Shown here in pieces: positions 46,901 through 56,515 of a DNA stretch of 64,000 bases (position 1 is the first letter of the stretch; every line of letters begins with the position of its first letter). Where the stretch lies: contig JARFXM010000005.1 of the NCBI GenBank assembly GCA_029532625.1, positions 1,240,001 through 1,304,000 of the forward strand, in the 5' to 3' direction. The notes below the pieces were generated by a model that worked only from the letters and a program-made list of their open reading frames with translations, searched no databases and was not told the origin of the DNA. The stretch comes from Lomentospora prolificans (Eukaryota > Ascomycota > Sordariomycetes > Microascales > Microascaceae). Position numbers and translations under genes: made by a program.

Positions 46901-47281
46901 CCAGCCGCCGAGGTCGTTGGAGGCATTCTCGCTCCTGTGGTGCCTCCGTCATCTCAGGGAACCCTCATCCTCCAGGGTCTGGCGCTTATGGGCGTTCGTC
47001 AAATTAAGAGCCAGAAGAAGGCTTCGGTAGCTATGCTAAGTTGGGTGAGTAGTCTTCTTCAACATCCCCTTCATTCTGGCGAGGCTCACCGGTGATATTC
47101 TAACAATTGATGGGCAGATTCTTGACGATATGTACGATCCATTGAAAGCCATGGGGTTCGAGACACTGCAAGTATTCGAAGAGATAACAAACTCGCCAGA
47201 TAATGTTAGTTCTTTCCTGAAACAAATAGCCCTCTGATAATGGCTAACGTGGCATGTGGGTAGTGGGCAGAATTAGCGTAA
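43920..47281 (+). CDS. nag3: GH3 beta-N-acetylglucosaminidase with C-terminal GNAT-like domain (924 aa)
   Basis: Six exons: 43920-43972, 44174-44292, 44477-45744, 45815-47044, 47118-47204 and 47264-47281; phases agree throughout and the last exon encodes only WAELA plus stop. Residues 1-~350 form the GH3 barrel: IGQLFIMGWDGTEVTPQIRS, LLIALDQENGGVNSL, GKHFPTYGSLDF (188-198) and the nucleophile-site block AISECLEMESL (273-283). Residues ~370-600 look like the GH3 second domain. Residues ~640-924 contain GNAT features: LYGFVATYRLGSTGIIGAIF followed by VDPQKRGLSVGRSLHRRA (acetyl-CoA pyrophosphate-loop style Q/KRGxxxG), and a second half resembling a GNAT lobe near the C-terminus. No signal peptide, so a cytosolic enzyme is likely. 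It would release GlcNAc from imported oligosaccharides or glycoconjugates. The GT donors GTTAGT/GTTAGG used twice are weak but required by frame. Confidence 0.9.
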
Positions 47282-48376
47282 CTGCGTTCTTGAGATTTGG
47301 GTAGAACAGCCAGCGCGGTTAAAGAAGCAGAAGCAATTGGGACAATATGCTGGAGCACGCCGTCGGGATGTGCTGATAGCCAAGGAAGGCGCGCCGTGGA
47401 ACCCTCCTTGGTTCTTTCCTCGCAGAACCCTCAGTTGTCAGCGGAGGAACCCTCATAGGGCCGATCTGGATCCGAGATACCGCGCCAAATGATCAGTTTC
47501 CAAGAGGACCGGAGCTCAGCGGTTACTGTGAGGGCTATGGTTGAGGGACATTTGGAAAAGGTTGGGGGTTCGACGGGTCTACGCGCATCGAGGTTTTTCC
47601 ACAAACCAACGAGTGCTTAGATACCCCCTCCCGGGCCAATGAAACTTAACTTTGCGATTTTCTTTTGCCCATCTCTTCGATTCATATTCTTTTTATTTTT
47701 TGACCGCAGATGTGTTGGATAATCTCGGCGGTAGCTGGCGCGGATACTAATAGGGAACTGCTGAACTATTGATATATCAGATCTTTGCCTTTGTTTCTAC
47801 TCAGGCCGCACTTGAAGGAAAATAACTTTAAATACTATTGCCAGTTATTTAAGATATATAATCAATTGATGTTACGCTCCAGCCTCCGAATGATTCCTGC
47901 TCCTGGTCACTTCATCCTCAAAGCGGCGAGGTTGGGACTTTCTCTCAAGACATCGTCATCCCATGCCGCTGACTCATCTATATATGACCCTTAGACCGTG
48001 CCGTGCGTGACACGTTCCGAGTCGGAAGGAAGACCGCTCGCTGGCAGGCTGGCAGGCTTGGCTGGCCCAGCCACTAATATGCTGACAAGATGTGGCTCTG
48101 TCTTACCCCACACCAACAACCTTGCATCTCAATTTCCACTGCCCCTCCTCGAAGGGTTTCCTTAGCCTCGTAGCCTGCCACCAAGGACTGTGAGCTTGCC
48201 TCGATGTCCTACGTATTTCAGTCACGCCTCGCCACTTCATTACGACGACCCTAGATATACAGCACTTCTCTTTTGACTCGTCATATACCCTCCACTTTTC
48301 TTACGCGCTCTTATTTGCTTGGATCTCTGTGCATCTTGGATTTAGCTCCTCTGCGGCGACCAGAAACAACCCCACC
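47282..48376. other. Intergenic region and RGG-gene promoter
   Basis: About 1.1 kb. AT-rich around 47640-47870. A cluster of GCTGGC/GCAGGC words lies at 48035-48075. CT-rich from 48120 to the ATG. No gene recognised. Confidence 0.45.
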
Positions 48377-49764
48377 ATGGAGGAACAATTCGGAGGTCGA
48401 ACCGACGACGCGCTCTTCTACGACGACGATTTTGAGCCCATCAACACCGAAAGTCAGCCTGCCGTTCAGATTCCTGCCCCGGCCCCGCAAGAACAGCCCG
48501 CTGCCACGACCGTTGCTGAACACACCGCCGCCGCCGAGCCACCCAAAGCAAGGGAACCTCGCGCTGCCGCAAAACCAGCGCACCAGCCCCCCCGAAGTCG
48601 CTCGCTCAGTCGCGCCACAACACAAGCAACCCCGCTAGCAGCCGATCGTCGCCGAGGCCGCCTCGCCAACATCAAAAGGCGCCGCCTCCCGACCAGAAAT
48701 CGCAGTCGCCCGCGCCGCCCAAGGAGAAGAAGGACAAGGGAGGTGGTTCGACGCCTAGCTCAGCGACTCCCGCTCCTACGGCTGCGGTGGAGACTGCTCC
48801 TCCACCTCCCACTGCTCCGCGGTCGTCTACACCTTCGGCGCCCGCTACAGCGCAGAATGACCCCGATACGCGAATGCTCTCTGGGGCGAATCCCCGGACG
48901 AAACTGACCGAGGAGGAGCTGGCGGCCAAGATGGAGAAGATGAGGATCCTTTCGGCGGAGAAGGCTAGGAAGTTTGAGCAGGCGGAGCAAGATCAGAGGG
49001 ATCATGCTGCGGCGTATGCGCGCGGTATGGAGGAGGCGAGGAAGAGGAAGGCGGCCGAGGCCGAGAAGCGGAAGAGGGCCGATGAGGAGAGGAAGAAGAT
49101 GGAAGACGAAAGGGCGAAGAACAGAGAGAGGAAGCTCAAGGCGCTGGGCAGCGCCAAAGACGGGAGCTGGGATGAAGGCAAAGATCAGATGGAATTCCAT
49201 CAAGATACCCGCAGGAACTTCAGGTCCGCAAACGGGGGTGTCCGTGGGACCAAGGCTGGCGGTTTGGCGGGAAGTAGGTTTGCGAGAGAGGACACAGAAG
49301 AGCAGCAACAGCCACAGCAATCCGACGCTCGGGGAAGAGGAAGGGGTAGGGGCAGGGGCAGTGGCCGTGGGGGCCGAGGTGGGAGAGGTATCCACCCTGA
49401 TGCGGATAATGGCCCTGCGGGCTCCCACGGTCCTTCCGGAAACCAAGACGCGCCGACGAGCGAAGACTTCCCCGCTCTACCATCGTCTGGTACAAAGTCT
49501 TCACCCACCAAGGGTGAGCCCGCGCCAAAGGTCAACGTAGCATACAAAACGGCGGCCACGAAGGGCGGCAACCCGCCCGGAAAACCTCCCGCTCCTCAGA
49601 AAAACCAGGCCCCGGAAAAGGGCCCCGCCGAGAAGCCAGTAACCAAGGTCGAGTGGCCGGCGAAGCCTGCTCCCGAAAAAGATGCCCTGCCCTTATCTTC
49701 ACCTATTGGTCGGTGGGATGATGAGATGGAGGCGTTTGATGAGCGCATGGCGAACCGGTCGTAA
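48377..49764 (+). CDS. RGG-box, charged low-complexity RNA-binding-like protein; single-base frameshift at C7 run
   Basis: The N-terminal frame starts at ATG 48377 (context CACCATGG) with an acidic, aromatic head (DDALFYDDDFEPINTE). The rest of the protein is in the next frame and runs to a stop at 49762-49764. The two frames meet at a run of seven C (48587-48593); one additional C would fuse them into about 462 codons, and I see no plausible intron that does the same. Downstream features: a Pro/Ser/Lys-rich linker, NPRTKLTEEELAAKMEKMRI, a long charged helix rich in Glu/Arg/Lys (about 49000-49160), an RGG/GRG box at 49335-49395 (RGRGRGRGRGSGRGGRGGRG), DFPALPSSG, and a C-terminal WDDEMEAFDERMA. 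DFPAL and RGG motifs suggest an mRNA- or ribosome-associated protein; no specific name is justified. The frameshift may be a sequencing error. Confidence 0.78.
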
Positions 49765-50207
49765 AATATATATAGCGACGAGTACTCTAATGAACACGAA
49801 AGATTCCAGGGAGAGCCTGTGGAAGAAAAGAGTGGAAAAGAGTCCCAAAATATAGAATAGTGAGTTGTTAAGGAACCAGATCATAGGGATACGAGATCAG
49901 CATGGGAAACTAAAAAAAGGCACGAGCAGCCTGACAAAATGAAGATAGCGTTCTAAATTAATTCGTTATTTTGCGATATATGTCGACACGCTAGGAATCT
50001 GACGGAGAGGGAGAACGCTTTGCCTGCGAATCTTGAGGGGAGATACAAAGCACGTCATTCGTCACCGTTTCCCGAAATTGAAGCGATTTTGGGTATTCTA
50101 ACGTAGTCAAACAATAGAAAAAATTGTACATAGTCCCCAAACCCTTTGCCGTAAATATCATCATGCCCTGCGCCGTAATCGCCTGTATATATACACGCAT
50201 TCCTTTT
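49765..50207. other. Convergent 3' intergenic region
   Basis: Between the RGG gene (+) and LUC7 (-). AT-rich, consistent with two 3' UTRs. No gene seen. Confidence 0.5.
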
Positions 50208-51086
50208 TTACCAGCCTCCGCGATAACCTCGTCCCCTGCCCCGATAGCCACCACCTCTCGGTCCGCGAGGGCCAGGCGCAAGGCCGGATCCGGGGCCATC
50301 CATATCCATAGGCGGCCGCATCCTGCCCCTCATCTCTCTGGGGAAGGCGTCGTACGTCCTCCTCATCTGCGCATAACCCAGGTGCATCTTTCCGTAGAAG
50401 TGATCGGCCAGACGTCGGTCGTTATCGAGACGACTGAGATAGGCGCCGCAAACGTCGCATACTTGGAGCTTCTGGTGGCCCGAGGGGCCTGAGGTGTCGG
50501 ATAGTTCCTTGAGCTCGCGCTCGCGCTCGGCCTTGGCCTGGCGAGCTTGGTGGACGCGGTACATCTCGTCGATGGCCTTGTTGACTTCGCCCATTTCGCC
50601 GAGAATTTCGACCTCGAGGAGACCGTTGTTGATGCTGGAGGTAAGTTCGGATATTGTTTTGAGCTGCATAATGTTAGACGATGTGTAATGTGCAGGGAAT
50701 GGGGCTATTGAATGTAGGGGCGAGCTTACTAGGAGGTTCGTCTGCCTGATTTCGTCGGGGGTCTTCTTGAGATGTTGCTGGGCAGCATCTATCCTCTGGT
50801 TACACGCATCGATGTATTTTTGAAGGTCGCGCATATAGTCATACTCGAAACCATACTTCTGCTTCTCCTTATCTGATAGCGCCTCGTACTCGGCCTTTAG
50901 GGATTCATTGTGGACCTTGGGGCAAGGGCCGATGTCTTGCTTCGTATTTGTGAAAAGGTCATGGGGGCAAGTGCCGACGAGGTAGGAGCGGCAAACTTTT
51001 GGGTCGTTGAGAGATAATTGAGCTGCACGCGAGGAGGAGGACCCTCCCATAAGCTGCTCAAGCAGCTTCCTTTGTTCGGCGGCCAT
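50208..51086 (-). CDS. LUC7: U1 snRNP-associated protein LUC7
   Basis: Minus-strand exons 51086-50730 and 50663-50208 (270 aa) flank a 66-nt intron. LUC7 is a U1 snRNP component that stabilises 5' splice-site pairing. The first zinc finger is CCCH: VCRSYLVGTCPHDLFTNTKQ followed by GPCPKVH, near residues 31-59. A helical region (LQKYIDACNQRIDAAQQHL) follows. The second finger is C2H2: VCDVCGAYLSRLDNDRRLA then HFYGKMHLGY, near 190-220. The C-terminus is an Arg/Gly-rich tail (GGGYRGRGRGYRGG) where animal homologues have RS repeats. The intron is a multiple of three and has no in-frame stop, so a continuous 292-codon reading also exists; splicing is preferred because it restores the conserved helix. 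Divergent from GPI16, with 0.3 kb between starts. Confidence 0.95.
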   Translation of the reverse strand: MAAEQRKLLEQLMGGSSSSRAAQLSLNDPKVCRSYLVGTCPHDLFTNTKQDIGPCPKVHNESLKAEYEALSDKEKQKYGFEYDYMRDLQKYIDACNQRIDAAQQHLKKTPDEIRQTNLLVSSPLHSIAPFPAHYTSSNIMQLKTISELTSSINNGLLEVEILGEMGEVNKAIDEMYRVHQARQAKAERERELKELSDTSGPSGHQKLQVCDVCGAYLSRLDNDRRLADHFYGKMHLGYAQMRRTYDAFPREMRGRMRPPMDMDGPGSGLAPGPRGPRGGGYRGRGRGYRGGW

Positions 51087-51408
51087 TATATTATCGACTT
51101 CAAGACTAAAGTAGCAGATCGTAAGGAAGCTCTAGGCTAAGAAGGGATGAAGTTGAAGGCTGGCGATAATACATCGACGGATACCTTCGTACATGGCGAC
51201 CATAATTTTGGCGGGGATGTTTATCCGGCGTAACGCCGATTCTGCCAGTCGCCACCGCCCAATTAGGTCCGCTTTACCACCCTAGAGGTCTGACCCGTCG
51301 GCGAACTAATGACACCTCATGAGTTGAATGAAGCCTGGCAGGGTGTGCTTTCCAACCGACCCGGTATCGCGCAAACCCAAACGACTCGAGTTGTGTTTGC
51401 CTCCCAAG
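51087..51408. promoter_or_regulatory. Short divergent promoter between LUC7 and GPI16
   Basis: Only about 320 bases separate the two starts, so both housekeeping genes must share this region. No clear TATA box; a palindrome-like CCGGCGTAACGCCG lies near 51225-51238. Confidence 0.5.
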
Positions 51409-53333
51409 ATGCGCCGGTTTCTGGCGCTTTTGTTGCTCTATGTGGTAGGGGTGACGTCCACCGCCGAGTACCACGAGCAGCTCAACCTCCGACCCTTGCC
51501 CCTATCATCCCTCCTAGCGAGCTTCGACTTCCGAGCGACGACGCCGGTATCCGACTTCGAAGCACAGAATTTCCGACTGTTCCCGAGGTCGCTGGGCCAG
51601 ATCCTTCAGTATGCGGGCACCAGGGAGCTCCACCTGAGATTCGCGTTGGGGAGGTGGGATGCCGAGCTTTGGGGCGCTCGACCGTGGGATGGGACGAAGG
51701 AGGGCGGAACCGGCGTCGAGCTTTGGGCGTGGCTTGATGCGGAAACTGATGAAGAGTATGCCGTCGACTACTTATTTCTTGCTAGTCCGGTCGTTGAAGG
51801 ATCTCCAACTTACACTATCCCATTTACAGGGCCGACGAGAAGTGGCTTGTCTTGACGAATGCGCTTTCGGGTCTCTTCTGCGCTTCGCTCAACTTCATCG
51901 ACAGCACCCGCACGACCCGACCCGTAATGTCGTTCCAGCCCGAAGGCACCCTTCCGAACGCGACCATTTCCAACATGAGGCTGTTGCATGGAGTCTTGCC
52001 GCACGAGGTCGTGTGTACCGAGAACTTGACGCCCTTCCTTAAGCTCTTGCCGTGCAAGGGCAAGGCGGGTATTTCTAGCCTTCTTGACGGACACAAACTC
52101 TTTGATGCGTCTTGGCAGAGCATGGCAATTGATGTGCGACCTGTTTGCCCGGAGGACGGCGGAGAATGTGTGCTGGAAATCGAGCAGACGGTGGACATGG
52201 TCTTGGATATTGATCGCTCTAAACGCCCTAGAGGTGCGTCCTAGCCTACTGACTTCGGTATTTTTTTTTCTGCTCCCTTTGCTAACTCTCTTGTGGCAGA
52301 TAACCCCATTCCTCGGCCTAAGCCTCACCATGAGCTCAAGTGCGACACTACCAAGCCTTACCATGCCGACGCTGCCTGTTATCCACTAGACCATGCTCTC
52401 GGCCAGGAGTGGACCTTGTCCCAGATCTTTGGAAAGTCCCTCAAGGGCACTTGTCCCTTAACTAACCCGGATACTCCACCAGTATGCATGGAGGTACCGC
52501 GTTCCAGACATGTGCTCACCTCCGTCGGCGCACACGAGTTGAGGGCCGATGGCAACTCTCGTTGTTACAAATTAGACCCGGAGGCCGATTTCGATATCGT
52601 CCTCCCCCCTCTAAACAATGGAGAAGGCCAAGGCGGTCCCGAAGAAGACTACGTCAAGCCGGCCACTCCCCTCATTTACGCCGAGCGCAGCTTCATGGGC
52701 TACGGCCAAGAGCGCGGTGCTGTGCAGACCATCCTCAGGAACCCCAGTGCCGACACGGAAGTCGAGTTCGTATACATGGAGTCGCTTCCCTGGTTCATGA
52801 GGGTCTACGTCCACACCCTCGACGCCCGCATCGACGGTGTCCCGGGCTCGCAGCGAGATCTCGTCAAGGAAGTCTACTACAGGCCCGCCGTCGACCGCGC
52901 CCGGGGCACCCAGCTCGAGCTCCGCATGGTCGTGCCCCCGGCCTCCACCGTCTTCCTCAGCTATGACTTTGAAAAGTCCATCCTCCGCTACACCGAATAC
53001 CCGCCCGACGCAAACCGCGGCTTCGACGTCGCCGCCGCCATCATCACCACCGTGTCGCCGCGCCGCCTGAACCTCCGCACCACCTCGCTCCTGCTCAACC
53101 TCCCCACACCGGACTTCAGCATGCCCTACAACGTCATCATCTTCACATCCACCACCATCGCCCTCGCCTTTGGCGGCCTGTACAATATCCTCGTCAGGAG
53201 GTTCGTCGGCGTGGATGAGGCGCCGAAGCCGGCCTTGAGGAGGACAATCGCCACGTTCAAAGAGAAGGTTGGGGCATTTGTTAAGGCGAAGAAGGCGGGG
53301 AAGAAGGAGGCGGAAGAAAACGATGCGCAATGA
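51409..53333 (+). CDS. GPI16: GPI transamidase component GPI16 (PIG-T)
   Basis: Exons 51409-51755, 51830-52233 and 52300-53333 (594 aa; introns 74 and 66 nt). GPI16/PIG-T is the ER-luminal subunit that steadies the GPI transamidase and is disulfide-linked to the catalytic Gpi8. An N-terminal signal peptide (MRRFLALLLLYVVGVTSTA) leads to EYHEQLNLRPLP, then LHLRFALGRWD, NALSGLFCASLNFID across exon 2, LLHGVLPHEVVCTENLTPF, and in exon 3 RSFMGYGQERGAVQTILRN and YMESLPWFMRVYVHTLDA, all typical of the family. A single membrane helix sits near residues 527-548 (NVIIFTSTTIALAFGGLYNI), followed by a short lysine-rich cytosolic tail. The antisense strand over exon 3 is open but meaningless. Confidence 0.95.
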
Positions 53334-53871
53334 TGATATCAAAAACTTTTTTTTCGTTTTTTCTTTTTCTTTTTTTCTTTTTGGGGTGTCTAAATATAAA
53401 ATGTACATTATACCTGCATGATGGTTATAGCTAATATAGCTTTCAGTGTTCACACGTTAGATCTCCGTCAACATCGACCAAAGTGAAGTCCAAAATAATC
53501 GGACGAGCCCATGGATCCTTGGAGGACAATATTTTCGTTCTTCCTCCCGCGCCGGAGCTAATCCACGGACATCAGGCCCCAGTTACTTCTTCCTATCCAT
53601 CGCTTTCGATACCTCATAAATGGATCTCGGGAAGATGAAACTGGCAGCTCTTCAATCAAAAAAAATGTATTGACAGAGAATAATGTATGTACCTATGAAG
53701 GCAGATCAAAATAAACTATGTACACGATGGGAGGGATCCGATGAGAACCACCGTCGAGCCCCACCAAGATCCTAAGCGCCCGTGAGGTGGTGGAAAAAGA
53801 ATGTCCAAGAATCGTCATATATATAGGTTAACATCCTCTACGCTCGCCGTCCACCGCATCACTCCTCACGA
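53334..53871. other. Convergent 3' intergenic region, T-rich
   Basis: Between GPI16 (+) and the GH74 gene (-). T-rich at 53345-53382. No gene seen. Confidence 0.5.
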
Positions 53872-56515
53872 TTAAAGGCACTGGGAGTACCAATCATTCT
53901 GCTTCGTGCAAGTGTAAGGCGACTCGCAGACCGTCGGGCCGGTCCAGCCATTGCCGCCGCACTGTCCCCACCTAGGGGCGGTAGCACCGCCGCCGGAGGA
54001 GCTGGTGGTGGTGGTGATGGGGGCCGCAGAGGTGGGCGATGAGGAGGTCCTGATGCTGGTGGTGAGTGTAGAGCTGGTCTTCACGGAAGAAGATGAAGAA
54101 GTGGTGGAGGAGACCTTGGCGGTCGAGGAGGAGGACGGGGTGCTACCTCCGCCGGAAACGGTGCCCTGGGCGTAGAAGACGCCGCGGCCGTTGGTGCCGA
54201 CGTAGACAAGGCCGGCCTCGTTGGCACTACCGGTGAGACGGCAGCCGTCGATGGCGCCGAAACCCTGAGCGGAGCCCTGGATGTCCTCCCAGGAGCCACC
54301 ATTGTTGGCGCTCGCGTAGAGGCGGGCGCCGGCGGAACCGGTACCAAACGCATAGAGAATCCAGGAATCACCAGAGCCCTTTCCAACAGCGATGCGGTGG
54401 GTGTTTGTGACGGCAGAAGAGACAAGAGAAAGAGTGGCACCAAAGTCGGTGGAGTAGAAGATGCCGACGTTGGTGGAGACCCAGAGGGTACCGGCGACGG
54501 TGGGATGGGCAGCGATGTCGCGAATCGCCGTAGCGCTGCCGAGGGCACCACCTGCAGAGAAAGTAGCACCAATGTCCTTGGAGACGAGGAGCTTAGTGGT
54601 ACCAGCGTAGAAGTAATTATTGTCACGCTTGTCAGAAGCGATAGCAGCGCCAGAGGGGACGGAGGAGACGGCGGTGAAGGATCCCTGATGCTGGGACCTG
54701 AGGACGCCGGACGATTCGCTGGACCAGATGATGGTATCGGCATCGGCGGAGTAGGCGACGCGGCCACCATACTGAGAGTCACTGGCGGCGTAGTTGAGGT
54801 TCCAGCTAGCACCGCCATCGTTGGAAAGAGCTACCTGGGGGCTGCCAGCAGTGTTGCCAACGCGAACAACGCTCTTGACATTGTTGCCAGCGTAGTCAAC
54901 ACCAGTGGAGCTAGTGAACATGGGGTTGTTCCAAGCAGTCTTGGGCGAGGTGTCGAGATCAGCCTTGGTCTTGAAGGTGAAGCCGCTGTCATCACCGACC
55001 GCAGCTAGGAGCTCGCTACCACCGGGGGCAGAGGTGACTTCGAGAACGGCAAATTCCTCGATGCCGTTAGCGAGAGACTCGATGGTGACATTGCGGTTGG
55101 CGGTGTCCCACTTGGTGAGATCGTGGCCACCAAAGACGGTAAGCCCGGTACCCCAAAGCCAGTGATCGCTATCGTGGGGGTTGATCTCGAGAGCCTCAAT
55201 CATCCACCCAAGGCGCTTGGAATCCTGAGAGACAAAGTTCTCGTAGATCCAGGGGGCCTTGGGAGTGCTCATGGAGTAGTACTGGTTCATGTTGGGCCAC
55301 GAAGTCCACTCCCAAATCTTTGACCAAGTGGCTCCCGAGTCGGTTGACCTAAAGATCTGAGCATCGGGGTACCACGAGTTGAGGGTGACCACCATGAGGG
55401 TTCCAGGGTTCTTCATGTCGAGGGCGAGACCGCCGAAGCCGAAGTAAAGGTCGTCGCCGGTAGCAGGGGTAATGTCGGTCCAGGTGCTGGTGGTGAGGTC
55501 ATACCTCCAGACAGCACCCTTTGTTCCATCATAGGGACCAGTGCCATCGCTGTAAGTGAGGTAGAGAGCCTTCTCGTCGGGCTGGAGCTTGCACTTGTGG
55601 GGAAAGTAGGTGCCGGGCTGTCCAGCGACGGCACTCCAGCTCTCTCCGGCATCATTGGAGACATAGACAGAGTCAGTTGTGTTGTCGGCGGTGCCAACGA
55701 AGATCCTCTTAGTCCTTCCGTTGGAAGCGGTACCAGAGGTTTCATCAAAAGTGACGAAAGCAAGACCCTGGGGATCGTTGTTGTAGCCATTAGGATCAGA
55801 CGGGTCGGGAACAAACTCGCCCTTGGCGGTGAAAGTGGAGACCTTGGAGAAGGTCGCCCCTCCGTCGGTACTGCGGTAGAGACCTTTGCCGCTACGAGCG
55901 CCGAAGTAGATGACTTTTGAGTTGTTAGGGTCGACGGCTAAGCGCTCACCCATGCCACGACCAGGCATGTTGCCTCCGACCTTGAACGGCAACTCAGTGA
56001 CGGACCATGTGGCGCCACGGTCCGAGCTGCGGATGATGGCACCGTTGTTGGGATCCCTAATTGGGCATGTGAGTGGGAGAAGCGGGTATATCTGTAAGGA
56101 TGAAAGGAATGACGTACCAGCTGTTAGTGTACATACCGGCGGCGGCATATATCTTCTGGTCGTCCTGAGGATCCAGAGCAATGGCGTCAATGCCCCAGTA
56201 GGACCTGTGAGTCGAGCTGTCAATACCCACACCCATCTCGAAATTAATTTTGGATCTCGCGACATGGACTCACCACTTATCGTTGGTCGCAAGGGAATCG
56301 GTGACGGGAATCCACGAGTCATCGGCGGCATTAAGCCTATACAGACCACCAATGTCCGTCCTAGCATAGGCCACTCCGCTGGTCTTAGGATGGAACGAGA
56401 TGCCAGGTACGAAGCCACCACCGCCTCCGATACGGACATTCTTCCACGAGAACGCCGCCTCGACGTGACCCGCCGCAGCGGCGAGGGCCACGAGGGCGAG
56501 CTTGAGGGCCTTCAT
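53872..56515 (-). CDS. Secreted GH74 xyloglucanase with C-terminal CBM1
   Basis: Minus-strand exons 56515-56274, 56204-56118 and 56056-53872 (837 aa; introns 69 and 61 nt). A signal peptide (MKALKLALVALAAAAGHVEA) precedes the mature start AFSWKNVRIGGGGGFVPGI. GH74 twin beta-propellers are shown by SGVAYARTDIGGLYRL (first catalytic Asp), GIDAIALDPQDDQKIYAAAG, YRSTDGGATF, VYVSNDAGESW, FRSTDSGATWSKIWEW and further Asp-box-like repeats to about residue 730. A Ser/Thr-rich linker of about 65 residues leads to a family 1 cellulose-binding module: WGQCGGNGWTGPTVC, then YTCTKQNDWYSQCL, with paired Cys and the aromatic face. The enzyme would cleave xyloglucan in plant cell walls, indicating plant-biomass or plant-associated life. 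Endo- versus exo-action cannot be told by eye. Confidence 0.95.

Noticed and set aside
52611..53453. 280-codon antisense frame over GPI16 exon 3
   Set aside because: Mirror of a strongly conserved coding exon; rich in Asp/Val/Glu as expected of a shadow frame.
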